Shown here: piece after piece, positions 44,546 to 52,843 of the stretch
Position numbering within the stretch: position 1 is the first letter of the stretch
How the letters are laid out: the number at the start of each line of letters is the position of its first letter
From: Bacillota bacterium
Lineage (GTDB): Bacteria; Bacillota; Clostridia; Lachnospirales; Lachnospiraceae
Assembly: GCA_023414355.1 (NCBI GenBank)
Contig: JAEZOB010000038.1
Coordinates: 5,257 to 69,256 of the forward strand
DNA length: 64,000 nucleotides
Direction: 5' to 3'
Notes under the pieces: model-generated
Seen by the model: only the letters and a program-made list of their open reading frames with translations
The model's database searches: none
Told to the model about the DNA's origin: nothing
Translations under genes and position numbers: made by a program

Positions 44546-46960
44546 TTAAGACATCATCAATTCAATCTCCGTATACTCATGAAGTAGCTCAGCAGGGATA
44601 TAGTTTCCTTCTATTTCCTTGCCATCGACTGTAAGCTTTTTGCAACCCGATTCTACATGACCAGGGTTATGAACCACGATATGCAAATGGCTTCCTCTGA
44701 AATCCTTCTCAATCTCAAAGCTTTCCCATTCCTTCGGAATAGAAGGGTCTAGCTTGAGTCCATAAGGGTCCGGACGCATCCCTAAGATACCCTCGATACA
44801 GCCTACCATAATGGTAGATGCAGTACCTGTAAGCCAATGTACATGGGAGCGGCCAAAATTAGGACTGTGCTTGCCTTCTGTGAACTGCCCGTAACAATAA
44901 GGTTCCAGCTTACGTATTTCCGCACGATCATTCTGGGCAGCCGGAGCGTTCTCCATAAAATAGGTGAAAGCTCGGTCACCGTGTCCCCTCAAGGCTTCCG
45001 CAAGAATAATCCATCCCTGAGTCTGTGAAAAAATACTCGCATTCTCCTTCGATCCGGCATTATAGATAACAGCAAGCGCACCTTCAAAAGCATGCTCATG
45101 GTATGGCGGATCCATTAAAGCTGCTCCATACCCTGTATTCAATAGCCTGTATACGCTGTCGAGAGCCGCATCTGCTTGTTTCTCCGTGGCATAACCACTG
45201 ATCACGCCCCAGCTCTGCGGATTCAACCACATATTTGCTTCCGGATCGGAACGTCTTCCGATGGTCTCTCCCTTTTGTGTGAACCCTCGGATGAAACGAT
45301 CCTCATCCCAACAATGCTCCTCGATCATAGCTCCTAACTTCTGCTGACTATCCTCAAGGTATTTGATATATTCCTTATCTCCCTTATACTGTGCGAACTC
45401 TTTCAAAATTGTCATTGCATAATAGAACTGGAAAGCAACAAAGGTTGTTTCCCCTTTCTCTCCAAGTCGCAGGCAGTCATTCCAATCTGCATGGAGCCCG
45501 ACAGGCAAACCGTGTACTCCCAGATGGTTCATCGAAAAATCGATCGCACGCTTCAAATGCTCATAGACAGTGCCTTGACCCTGATTTGCATACGGAATAA
45601 TCTCATCCATAAAGGAAAGATTTCCTGTTTCAGAAACATATTTATAAATGGTCGGGAATAGCCATAAAGCATCATCTGCCCGGTAAGCAGGATGTCCCGT
45701 TTCCTTTACATAAGAGGCATCCTCCGGGGTATCTTCGTGTCCCGGATTGTGAGTAAACTTTACAAGAGGCAACCCACCACCATGATGTACCTGTGCGGAA
45801 AGCATAAACCGTATCTTCTCCTCAGCCATTTCAGGTGCAAGATGGATAATTCCTTGAATGTCCTGAACCGTATCACGATATCCGTAGCCGTTACGAAGGC
45901 CGCAATAGAAGAAGGAGGCCGCACGAGACCAAATAAAGGTGATAAAGCAATTATAGGCATTCCAGGTGTTTATCATGGAATCAAATTCCGGACTCGGAGT
46001 TTTTACCCGGAAATGCGAAAGCTTCTCATGCCAGAACGTAATCAGTTCCTCCAGCTCTTTCTCACAGATCTCCCCAGGATTCTGATATCGCTTCAGGATA
46101 CTCTCTGCTTCCCGATCAGGCTTCATTCCCAGGATAAAGGCCAGATGCTTTGTTTCCCCAGGTGCCAGTGTAACTGTAGTAGCAAGAGCACCACACCCAT
46201 TTCCATTATAATTCAGCTCATTCCCCAGATCACCATTGATTACACCGATTGGGTTCCCGTATCCATGATAAGGTCCCAAAAACTTATCTTTATCCCCGCA
46301 GTAGGAGGAAGCTTCTGCTCCGGTTAAGCCAAAGAAACGGTCGACCGCTGTCTTGTTATCAATTGTCTCCCCTTCCTTCAGCTTATCCAGATTGCCATGC
46401 ATCGTGTGTCGAATTCGATTACCACAGAAAGCAGTTCTGGTAATAAACTGCGAATATTGCAGGTTGACCTGATCCTGTTCATAATTGTTATTATTCGTAA
46501 ATTCCGCATACCCTGTTATGCATAAATTACGTGCCGTATCAGAGCAATTCGTTAATTTCAAATTCCAAACCTCATAGGAGGCATTCAGCGGAACATAATA
46601 TAATGCTTCGGAATGAATTTGGCTGTATTCTGCGACCATTCGAGTATATGCTGTCCCATGATGGCATTCACTCTGATAGGAGGTAAGCTCCTTACCGACA
46701 GGCTGCCAGGAGGCCGACCAGTAATCCTTGCTGTCATTATCCCGAATATAAAGATAACGGCCCGGCTGATCAAAATTATTAAATACATAGCGCAAAATCC
46801 TACCATCGGCACCGGACTTAGCAAAGCTATAGCCACCGGCATTATTTGAGATTATAGCGCCGTATTCCGGGGATCCGAGATAGTTCGCCCAGGGGGCCGG
46901 AGTATCCGGTCTGGTGATTACATATTCTCGTTTTTCATCATCAAAATATCCATATTGCAT
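44546..46960 (-). CDS. GH94 disaccharide phosphorylase (cellobiose/laminaribiose type)
   Basis: An 804-residue intracellular phosphorylase of the GH94 family. It splits a beta-glucoside such as cellobiose with phosphate into glucose-1-phosphate and glucose. The N-terminal MQYGYFDDEKREYVI is a familiar start for the family, and the catalytic general acid is the Asp in ADWNDCLRLG. The ATG at 46960 has GGAGCG; the longer frame is not supported. It has its own TTGACA promoter just after the acetyl-CoA-synthase-like gene. Which beta linkage it prefers cannot be decided here. Confidence 0.9.
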   Translation of the reverse strand: MQYGYFDDEKREYVITRPDTPAPWANYLGSPEYGAIISNNAGGYSFAKSGADGRILRYVFNNFDQPGRYLYIRDNDSKDYWSASWQPVGKELTSYQSECHHGTAYTRMVAEYSQIHSEALYYVPLNASYEVWNLKLTNCSDTARNLCITGYAEFTNNNNYEQDQVNLQYSQFITRTAFCGNRIRHTMHGNLDKLKEGETIDNKTAVDRFFGLTGAEASSYCGDKDKFLGPYHGYGNPIGVINGDLGNELNYNGNGCGALATTVTLAPGETKHLAFILGMKPDREAESILKRYQNPGEICEKELEELITFWHEKLSHFRVKTPSPEFDSMINTWNAYNCFITFIWSRAASFFYCGLRNGYGYRDTVQDIQGIIHLAPEMAEEKIRFMLSAQVHHGGGLPLVKFTHNPGHEDTPEDASYVKETGHPAYRADDALWLFPTIYKYVSETGNLSFMDEIIPYANQGQGTVYEHLKRAIDFSMNHLGVHGLPVGLHADWNDCLRLGEKGETTFVAFQFYYAMTILKEFAQYKGDKEYIKYLEDSQQKLGAMIEEHCWDEDRFIRGFTQKGETIGRRSDPEANMWLNPQSWGVISGYATEKQADAALDSVYRLLNTGYGAALMDPPYHEHAFEGALAVIYNAGSKENASIFSQTQGWIILAEALRGHGDRAFTYFMENAPAAQNDRAEIRKLEPYCYGQFTEGKHSPNFGRSHVHWLTGTASTIMVGCIEGILGMRPDPYGLKLDPSIPKEWESFEIEKDFRGSHLHIVVHNPGHVESGCKKLTVDGKEIEGNYIPAELLHEYTEIELMMS

Positions 46961-47029
46961 ATTCGCTCCTGCATGATTTGATAAGATATCAATCATGCTT
47001 ATCCTTTCCGTATTATAGCTAATGGAATT

Positions 47030-47058
47030 AGGATACCATCTCATGGAAAAAATGTCAA
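47030..47058 (-). promoter_or_regulatory. Promoter of the GH94 gene
   Basis: TTGACA (47053-47058), a 17-base spacer and TATCCT (47030-47035) on the minus strand. It shows that the phosphorylase is not simply the tail of the upstream operon. Confidence 0.55.
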
Positions 47059-47093
47059 AGGAACCGTTAAAATATAGCTATCTCCTTCCAGAA

Positions 47094-47801
47094 TTACCCC
47101 TTAAAATGAAGTTCCTTCATCCCTTCTACCTCGTTGCATATGGACTGAAGTTTGCAGCTTGCACAATCCATTGTTACATCACGTAAAATGTGGTCAAGTG
47201 CGGCTGTGATTTGATCGGTTTTTTGTGCCAAGCTCGTTATTTCACTATAATTAAATTCCGGCAAGGTTATAAATATAATCTGTACTGCGATGACCTGAGG
47301 ATGTGCTTTATAAGCATCCAGATACCTCCGGCCGACTTTCGCAAAGCTTAATCCCTGATCCAACGCGGCCTTACTAATTCGAACGGGTTCATGATTTATG
47401 CCGGTGGAAATACGGCTCATAAAGCCTTCCGGATTCACTGCATAGCGTGTATTGATCAATTGTCGCATGGAATCATAGATGGCCTCACCTTTTCCCATAA
47501 GCTCTTCTTCAATACGCAGCAGGGTTATTCTGGCATATGGTGTATCTGTGCTGAGCGCGGATAAATCTTTTCCATATAGGACCACGCCATCACCGTCCAC
47601 AAGCTCCTTCGATGAGGTTACTCCTAAAAAACCAACCGCCGGCAGCGTTCCCGCACCAAGCTCATAGGCCATTTCTGAGCGCAGTACGAGGTTTTGCCTT
47701 CCTGCGTCCGGCCAGGGCGAGCAGTTCGTCTCAAGCTTTTGACCGCTTTGTCCATGTAAAAGGCTGATTACGTTCGAAATCTGTTCATCATATATTTTCA
47801 T
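47094..47801 (-). CDS. Acetyl-CoA-synthase-like domain protein (AcsB/CdhC fragment homologue)
   Basis: A 235-residue protein. Residues about 42-222 resemble, from memory, the region of acetyl-CoA synthase that precedes and includes the first A-cluster cysteines: the EMAYELGAG block, KELVDGDGVVLYGKDL, NPEGFMSRI, and PVRISKAALDQGLSFAKVG followed by the DCASCKLQSIC cysteines (C213, C216, C222). The distal-nickel CGC motif of real acetyl-CoA synthase would lie beyond its end and is missing. It could therefore bind an Fe-S cluster but not the full nickel site. It is the last gene of the operon, 15 bases after the small membrane protein. The ribosome site is weak. Confidence 0.65.
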   Translation of the reverse strand: MKIYDEQISNVISLLHGQSGQKLETNCSPWPDAGRQNLVLRSEMAYELGAGTLPAVGFLGVTSSKELVDGDGVVLYGKDLSALSTDTPYARITLLRIEEELMGKGEAIYDSMRQLINTRYAVNPEGFMSRISTGINHEPVRISKAALDQGLSFAKVGRRYLDAYKAHPQVIAVQIIFITLPEFNYSEITSLAQKTDQITAALDHILRDVTMDCASCKLQSICNEVEGMKELHFKG

Positions 47802-47816
47802 AGCATTGTCTATGTA

Positions 47817-47984
47817 TTATGGCAGTGGTCTACGCTTGAAGCGATCGTACCATTTGTTGATAATCGGCTGCATCTTTGATGATAGCTTCATATCCAGATT
47901 AAAAAAGTAAATAACCAGACTCAATAAAAACAGTACAAAAAATATGATTACAATAATACTGATAATCTTTAATAAAACAGCCAT
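47817..47984 (-). CDS. 55-residue single-helix membrane protein
   Basis: A short ORF with AAGGAGA 7 bases before its ATG. The first 30 residues are a near-unbroken hydrophobic helix (LLKIISIIVIIFFVLFLLSL), and the C-terminal 25 are soluble and end in a basic RFKRRPLP. It fits 15 bases after the activase gene and 15 bases before the acetyl-CoA-synthase-like gene, so it is a real operon member rather than filler. It could tether the complex to the membrane. No family is recognised. Confidence 0.7.
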   Translation of the reverse strand: MAVLLKIISIIVIIFFVLFLLSLVIYFFNLDMKLSSKMQPIINKWYDRFKRRPLP

Positions 47985-47999
47985 AAAACAGTCTCCTTC

Positions 48000-48791
48000 T
48001 TATTTTGATAAGCCTTTCTGACGTGCATATTCTGCTGCACCGAGTGCTCCCATAAGCTGTGGATCAATCGAAAGCTCTACTACTTTGATACGAAGTATTT
48101 GCTCAATAGCTTTTTTCAAACCATCGTTTTTTGCACATCCGCCTGTCAGTGTGATACGATCTGTAGCTCCTGCTTTTTTTGCCATTGCGAAGCAACGTTT
48201 TGCGACAGACATCTGAATCCCTGCTGCGATTTCGTTCATTGGCTTTCCCTCTCCGACGAGGGTAATCACTTCCGATTCGGCAAATACGGTGCACTGTGCC
48301 GTAATTGGTATCACATTTTTTGCTGTAAGTGATAGCTTAGAGAACTCCGGCAGCGTCATTTCAAAGCTACGCGCCATTGCTTCATAAAAACGACCGGTTC
48401 CGGCTGCACATTTATCATTCATCGCAAAATTTTTAACCGTTCCATCATGGTCGATGGCAATCCCCTTAATATCCTGACCGCCAATATCAATGATTGCTTT
48501 TACTTCCGGGTCTGTAACATGCACCCCCATTGCATGACATGAGATTTCTGAGATGTTTTCATCTGCAAACGGTACTTTATTTCTGCCATAACCGGTACCA
48601 ATCAAATAGCAAAGCTCTGTAGAAGCTTTTAATCCAACCTTTGATAAAACTTCATCCATTGCAAGTCTTGCAGACTGTTCGGAATTGATTTTACTTCGTA
48701 TTGTCGTGTCGGCTACTATCTTACCGTTTTCGTTTAATATTACTGCCTTTGTGTAGGTAGAACCCACATCACAGCCACCAAAATACTTCAT
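48000..48791 (-). CDS. 2-Hydroxyacyl-CoA dehydratase-type activase (ASKHA ATPase)
   Basis: A 263-residue homodimeric Fe-S ATPase of the HgdC/CompA/BcrA group. It fires single electrons at very low potential into its partner using ATP. The nucleotide motifs are GGCDVGSTYTKAV (5-17), IDIGGQDIKGI (101-111) and LTGGCAKNDGL. The [4Fe-4S] ligands C128 (NDKCAAGTG) and C167 (ITAQCTVF) fall at the positions seen in HgdC. It lies 14 bases after the large dehydratase-like subunit. The physiological electron donor may be the 896-residue protein of this operon. Confidence 0.93.
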   Translation of the reverse strand: MKYFGGCDVGSTYTKAVILNENGKIVADTTIRSKINSEQSARLAMDEVLSKVGLKASTELCYLIGTGYGRNKVPFADENISEISCHAMGVHVTDPEVKAIIDIGGQDIKGIAIDHDGTVKNFAMNDKCAAGTGRFYEAMARSFEMTLPEFSKLSLTAKNVIPITAQCTVFAESEVITLVGEGKPMNEIAAGIQMSVAKRCFAMAKKAGATDRITLTGGCAKNDGLKKAIEQILRIKVVELSIDPQLMGALGAAEYARQKGLSK

Positions 48792-48805
48792 TTATCTTCT
48801 CCTTT

Positions 48806-50344
48806 TTACCATGCATTGCTGTCATCAAATTCTTCCAAGGATGCATCGATTGGCTCTTCGTTTAATATGGTTCGCATGTAGCGGTTCACTTCGGATCGCA
48901 TATTCTGCCTGGATGCTTTGCGAGGATCCATCAAACCATGAGTCACCCAGATCAAATGCAACCCACGTTTTTGGGCTTCCTGTTCAAACAATCCATGATA
49001 CCCTGTCATTGATTTACATCCGATATGTTCATACATAATAACAACATCCGCATTAAACTCACTGCAAAAATGCCATAAATCTTCTACTCCGACCTGGTAA
49101 CCGCCCTCAGAACGGTTACGCATATTCATTTTTGCATAAAGATCTGCCAGGTCATAGTAGGCCTGTTCCCGATCTGTGGTGCTGTACTGCTCCGTAGAAG
49201 TAAGACTTAACATGTCAATCAGAGGTACAATGCCCCAGCAGTTCTGAAGCCAGAGCGGAAATGCTGAATAATACTGAGCTTGAACCCCCCAAAGAATTGC
49301 CCTGTGGCGAACCTGAGATACAACCGGATTCTTTTCCTGATAAGCCTTCATCATAATCTCACAAATCTCTTTTTCATTTTGCATAAAGGCCTCATCACGG
49401 CCGCCGGCAACCTGATAGTAAGCATCCCGATAAAGGGCAACGTTATTACCGATGACCTGTGGATAATTTGTTCGGCTAATCTCCAGCCAATCACAGAAAT
49501 ATTCCGTTTCTTTGTTGAAGGTTTTCATTACCTTAAAGTAATGATCCCAGTCAAAGCTTTCTCCGGTCTGTTCCTCAATAAACTTGATCGCATTTTTAAT
49601 TTCATTCGCCGCATAGTCCTTCGTTGCAGCGTCCGTATATCGGATCGGAACCGCTACCTGGAACGTCGGTAAATGATATCTTCTCTCCTCGATTCCGTTC
49701 CCCATCAGGGAACCGTCGCAGGTCGTATTACATTGCAATGCACAGACACCACAAATGGGATAGTCATCCTCAAGTGCAACACCCAGCTCAGCCGCCGGCA
49801 TAGGACAAACATCGCCGGGTATCCCAAACTCAAAGGCTTTATCTAAGTAGTGTAAAACTCCCTCCTGCTGCATGGTAGAGGCGGTATAGATCGGAGGTAT
49901 CTGCATACAAACCGCCCTTAGATTAGGAAATCCGTTCATGACCTGGCTCATCATATTCTCATCAAGAATTACGAGTTTTTTACTTTTTTTCGGATCTCCA
50001 CCGATGCGCTGATCAGCTTCAAAAATATGTTGAAAGGTCTGGCACATATGTGCCACGATAAAATCAAACTCCTTATGTGCCACTCTTAACTGAGGGCCCC
50101 TCAGACCTTCGGTATGCCGGTCGATAAAATCAGGCACTGCAAGATAGTTCTGCATATAGCGATAACGGAAAAAGCCCTTAAAGCACTGGGGGTTCATCAA
50201 AAGCTTTATCATCTGACCCCAGTTTGCTAGCCAACGAGTATAGTCATACCAGGTATCGTTCCATCCACGCCATTCACGACGTGTTCTGGTTTTGCCGCCC
50301 TTATAAAACTTACCAAGTGCTTCACTGTTAATTTGCTTTCCCAT
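48806..50344 (-). CDS. 2-Hydroxyacyl-CoA dehydratase-like large subunit
   Basis: A 512-residue protein of the 2-hydroxyacyl-CoA dehydratase/benzoyl-CoA reductase/double-cubane superfamily. Candidate cluster ligands are the cysteine-rich ICGVCALQCNTTCDG (C198, C201, C205, C209) and C443 in EHIGCKSMTGYHG. It is longer than typical HgdA (about 480 or less). The ATG at 50344 has GGGAGG and lies inside the end of the small-subunit gene (17-base overlap), showing coupled, probably stoichiometric synthesis. No CoA-transferase or acyl-CoA dehydrogenase gene is near, which argues against an amino-acid fermentation dehydratase. Confidence 0.82.
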   Translation of the reverse strand: MGKQINSEALGKFYKGGKTRTRREWRGWNDTWYDYTRWLANWGQMIKLLMNPQCFKGFFRYRYMQNYLAVPDFIDRHTEGLRGPQLRVAHKEFDFIVAHMCQTFQHIFEADQRIGGDPKKSKKLVILDENMMSQVMNGFPNLRAVCMQIPPIYTASTMQQEGVLHYLDKAFEFGIPGDVCPMPAAELGVALEDDYPICGVCALQCNTTCDGSLMGNGIEERRYHLPTFQVAVPIRYTDAATKDYAANEIKNAIKFIEEQTGESFDWDHYFKVMKTFNKETEYFCDWLEISRTNYPQVIGNNVALYRDAYYQVAGGRDEAFMQNEKEICEIMMKAYQEKNPVVSQVRHRAILWGVQAQYYSAFPLWLQNCWGIVPLIDMLSLTSTEQYSTTDREQAYYDLADLYAKMNMRNRSEGGYQVGVEDLWHFCSEFNADVVIMYEHIGCKSMTGYHGLFEQEAQKRGLHLIWVTHGLMDPRKASRQNMRSEVNRYMRTILNEEPIDASLEEFDDSNAW

Positions 50345-51533
50345 GTAAATCACCTCCCTGCAGTTTCTTGATTTCAATACGCTCGATAAAAGCCTGTATT
50401 CTGGTTCGAAGCTGTCCCGAATTACCCACCACATAGGGACGGTCCACGCTGAGTACCGGCCAGTGATAATCCTGGGTCAAAATATGATTTGCGCCGGCTC
50501 GCTCATAACCCCAGAAATTGCAGAAGTTCATCTGTTGAAAAATGATACCGTCCGCATGATATTCCTGTGCCAAGGTATTCAAATATTCTTTTCTTCCATT
50601 GATCTTCGAAGTATTCATATAACGTGGACATTGGCATTCCAATACGTTCCTGCGACAAATTTGCGTCAGTACATCTTCGGTATCATTTAGAATGATTTCC
50701 TGACGGCCCGGAAGTGAGCCAAAGCAGAAACGATCTGCTGCCACATATGCACCGGAGTCCTCGATCAGCTTGATGAACATTGGATCATCAACTTCCGAGC
50801 CTGCTACTACAACACGTATTCGATAAGGATTTTCTTTGTCCGCGGCGCGGCTCTTCAAATCTTCTGCGGTTTCTCTTAAGTATGGTAATATGAGGTCCTT
50901 GGGGCAACAATAGGTTGCCAGTGTAATCACTGCAAATTCATAGCCTGTAATGGTTGGATTCTCAAGCTTTCTATACTGTCCCAGCTCCGTAATCAGATGG
51001 CAAACCTCGTTATGTAATTCAACCGCTTTACGCAAAGCAGCATCGGAGGTGTCGACTCCAAAAGCCTCCTGCAGCTTGTCGAGCACACGGACACGACTCA
51101 TATGAATCATATGATTGACACCATTTTCATCATCCTTCATGGGTGTATCAACATGTTGAATAAAGAACCGATCTCCGCTCCCGATACCTAGTTCCTCCAT
51201 GTTTTCCATACAGTCTGCAAGCTGTGAGCAGGACGCGGGATCAAATATACAGTCGACAAACTGATACCCTCCCTCCAATGCTCGTTCCAGCATGGCACGA
51301 CAATATTCACAGGTCAAACTAGTCATATAATAGGTACCCATTTCCATCGATGTGGTACTCGGAGCACGTAATCTGGTACTAAAAGCCCCCGGCAGATTCA
51401 ACAATACCTCCGGAATCTGATAACATACATTTCCGATTGCTATCCGGCCTTCTTCCTTTGCTTTTCGAACCAGATCATTATTCGCTTCAGTCAGCAGATT
51501 TTCATAATAGAGCAGATTCTTCAAATCTCTCAT
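50328..51533 (-). CDS. 2-Hydroxyacyl-CoA dehydratase-like small subunit
   Basis: A 401-residue partner of the same superfamily. Cysteines that could hold an Fe-S cluster are in TCEYC (C75, C78), DPASC (C102) and MNFC (C338), in the spacing order seen in HgdB/FldC proteins. The C-terminal half is a Rossmann-like domain (RIRVVVAGSEVDDP). With the large subunit it should form the catalytic heterodimer that receives electrons from the activase. The relation to CoA substrates is open: members of this fold also reduce small molecules. It follows the CooC-like gene by 10 bases. Confidence 0.82.
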   Translation of the reverse strand: MRDLKNLLYYENLLTEANNDLVRKAKEEGRIAIGNVCYQIPEVLLNLPGAFSTRLRAPSTTSMEMGTYYMTSLTCEYCRAMLERALEGGYQFVDCIFDPASCSQLADCMENMEELGIGSGDRFFIQHVDTPMKDDENGVNHMIHMSRVRVLDKLQEAFGVDTSDAALRKAVELHNEVCHLITELGQYRKLENPTITGYEFAVITLATYCCPKDLILPYLRETAEDLKSRAADKENPYRIRVVVAGSEVDDPMFIKLIEDSGAYVAADRFCFGSLPGRQEIILNDTEDVLTQICRRNVLECQCPRYMNTSKINGRKEYLNTLAQEYHADGIIFQQMNFCNFWGYERAGANHILTQDYHWPVLSVDRPYVVGNSGQLRTRIQAFIERIEIKKLQGGDLHGKAN

Positions 51534-51543
51534 ACTGCAATAC

Positions 51544-52314
51544 CTATCCTTTCAATAGATTAAGCTTGATCAGCGCTTCACGAGCACCCTTCACAATCAG
51601 GGCATCCTCCGGTAGCAACATAATATTTTCCCCTTTGATGTCAGAGGTAGCCAAGGCTTCATCGGACGGGATGTAGGCAAGCACCGGTATATCCCCCGTA
51701 TCGATATGCTGTGTAATATCCCATCCCGGAATGCGATTGATCACAGCGCCAACCGCATCATACATCACCAGTTCTTTCGCAACTCGATTGATGGTTTCGA
51801 TTACTTGAAGCCCTTTTTTGCTCGGATCTGAGACCAGCAATAAATGAGTGACCTTTTCCATCACCCGACGATTCACCTGTTCAATCCCGGCTTCTCCATC
51901 AATTACGATATAGTCGAAGTTCTCACTTAATATTTTAATCACTTCTTTTAAATAACTGTTTACCTTACAATAACAACCTGCCGCCTCCGGTCTGCCTATT
52001 GCTAAAAACGAAAAACCAGGTTGCTCCACTAAGGTATCAAAAATCATATAGCGCGCATTCCCCAACATTTCTACTGCTTCATTTGCATTACCGGTTTCCA
52101 CCTGATTAATAAATTCTTTTCGAATATCGTCAACGGTTGTACCGACTTCCACTCCCAGTGCAGTTGCCAGGCCAACTGCCGGATCCGCATCAATCGCTAG
52201 AATACGTTTTTCCGGGAAAGCCTCTGTCAGAAGCTTTACGATCACTGCCGACAGTGACGTCTTACCAACGCCTCCCTTTCCAGTAACCGCAATCATTTTT
52301 ACACTTTGCTCCAT
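51544..52314 (-). CDS. CooC-type nickel-insertion ATPase
   Basis: A 256-residue MinD/CooC-family ATPase. The deviant Walker A is GKGGVGKT (12-19), Switch II region is IVIDGEAGIEQ, and the nickel-binding CxC motif GCYC sits at C114/C116, equivalent to the site CooC uses to deliver nickel to CO dehydrogenase. The second ATG (52314) has AGGAG at 7 bases and is preferred over the first. No CO dehydrogenase gene is nearby. It is between hypA and the dehydratase-like genes, so its client is probably in this operon. Confidence 0.85.
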   Translation of the reverse strand: MEQSVKMIAVTGKGGVGKTSLSAVIVKLLTEAFPEKRILAIDADPAVGLATALGVEVGTTVDDIRKEFINQVETGNANEAVEMLGNARYMIFDTLVEQPGFSFLAIGRPEAAGCYCKVNSYLKEVIKILSENFDYIVIDGEAGIEQVNRRVMEKVTHLLLVSDPSKKGLQVIETINRVAKELVMYDAVGAVINRIPGWDITQHIDTGDIPVLAYIPSDEALATSDIKGENIMLLPEDALIVKGAREALIKLNLLKG

Positions 52315-52354
52315 CCTCATTCTCCTACCCTTTCACTTATGATACTAATTCGCA

Positions 52355-52696
52355 CTAGAAAGCCTCTATTTCTTTGATTGTTAAATCTTTCCCCTCGATC
52401 GGTGTAAGATTTTTTCCATCACATACCGGACAGCACAATTCTTCAATATTAATTCTGAAATCGATCTTGCAATCGTTACAGCGTGCAATACCGGGGACCA
52501 TTTCAATCACAAGCTCTGTATTTTGGTACTGCGTATCTGCTACCACCGCATCATAGCAATCCGTAATAAAATGCGGTACCGTACCCGATAGTTCGCCGAT
52601 TTCTAATACGATTTTTCGTACCTGCGTTAAATTCTCTTCTTTCACAATCCGATCAACCATTCTGATTACTGCGTCCATCAATCCAAGTTCATGCAT
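52355..52696 (-). CDS. hypA: Nickel metallochaperone HypA
   Basis: A 113-residue HypA. The N-terminal MHE is the nickel site; the zinc site uses CNDC (73-76) and CPVC (89-92). GAAGGTA precedes the ATG. HypA works with HypB to load nickel, usually into [NiFe]-hydrogenase. No hydrogenase or other hyp genes (C, D, E, F) are in the window, and hypA is split from hypB by the oxidoreductase gene. This points to a dedicated copy serving this operon's enzyme. Confidence 0.92.
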   Translation of the reverse strand: MHELGLMDAVIRMVDRIVKEENLTQVRKIVLEIGELSGTVPHFITDCYDAVVADTQYQNTELVIEMVPGIARCNDCKIDFRINIEELCCPVCDGKNLTPIEGKDLTIKEIEAF

Positions 52697-52738
52697 ATTA
52701 TCCGTACCTTCCGTGGCACCTGCAAAAGCTAAAATCTA

Positions 52739-52834
52739 CTATTCCATATGGCAGGTACCATATTTCATATCATCGCACATGCTGCAAAACCTGCGAATTT
52801 GGCAGCAGCACAATATTTGCAGAGTGAATTGCAG
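52739..52834 (-). other. Cys-rich reading frame after the oxidoreductase stop
   Basis: In the frame of the 896-residue gene, after its TAA and a second TGA, the sequence continues for about 31 codons before a TAG and encodes a run rich in cysteine (ILCCCQIRRFCSMCDD and YGTCHME). There is no ribosome site for its TTG codon; an internal ATG at 52780 has only a weak CAGG. It could be a lost C-terminal metal-binding tail, a tiny protein or chance. Confidence 0.25.
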
Positions 52835-52843
52835 TCAATTCTC

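Noticed and set aside
44546..47801. GH94 phosphorylase as the last gene of the nickel/dehydratase operon
   Set aside because: A separate TTGACA promoter and a gap of 133 bases precede it, and its function is unrelated.
48000..51533. Benzoyl-CoA reductase or an amino-acid-fermenting 2-hydroxyacyl-CoA dehydratase
   Set aside because: The subunits and activase belong to that superfamily, but there is no CoA-transferase, acyl-CoA dehydrogenase, Etf or aromatic ring-degradation gene near, and nickel chaperones are not part of those systems.
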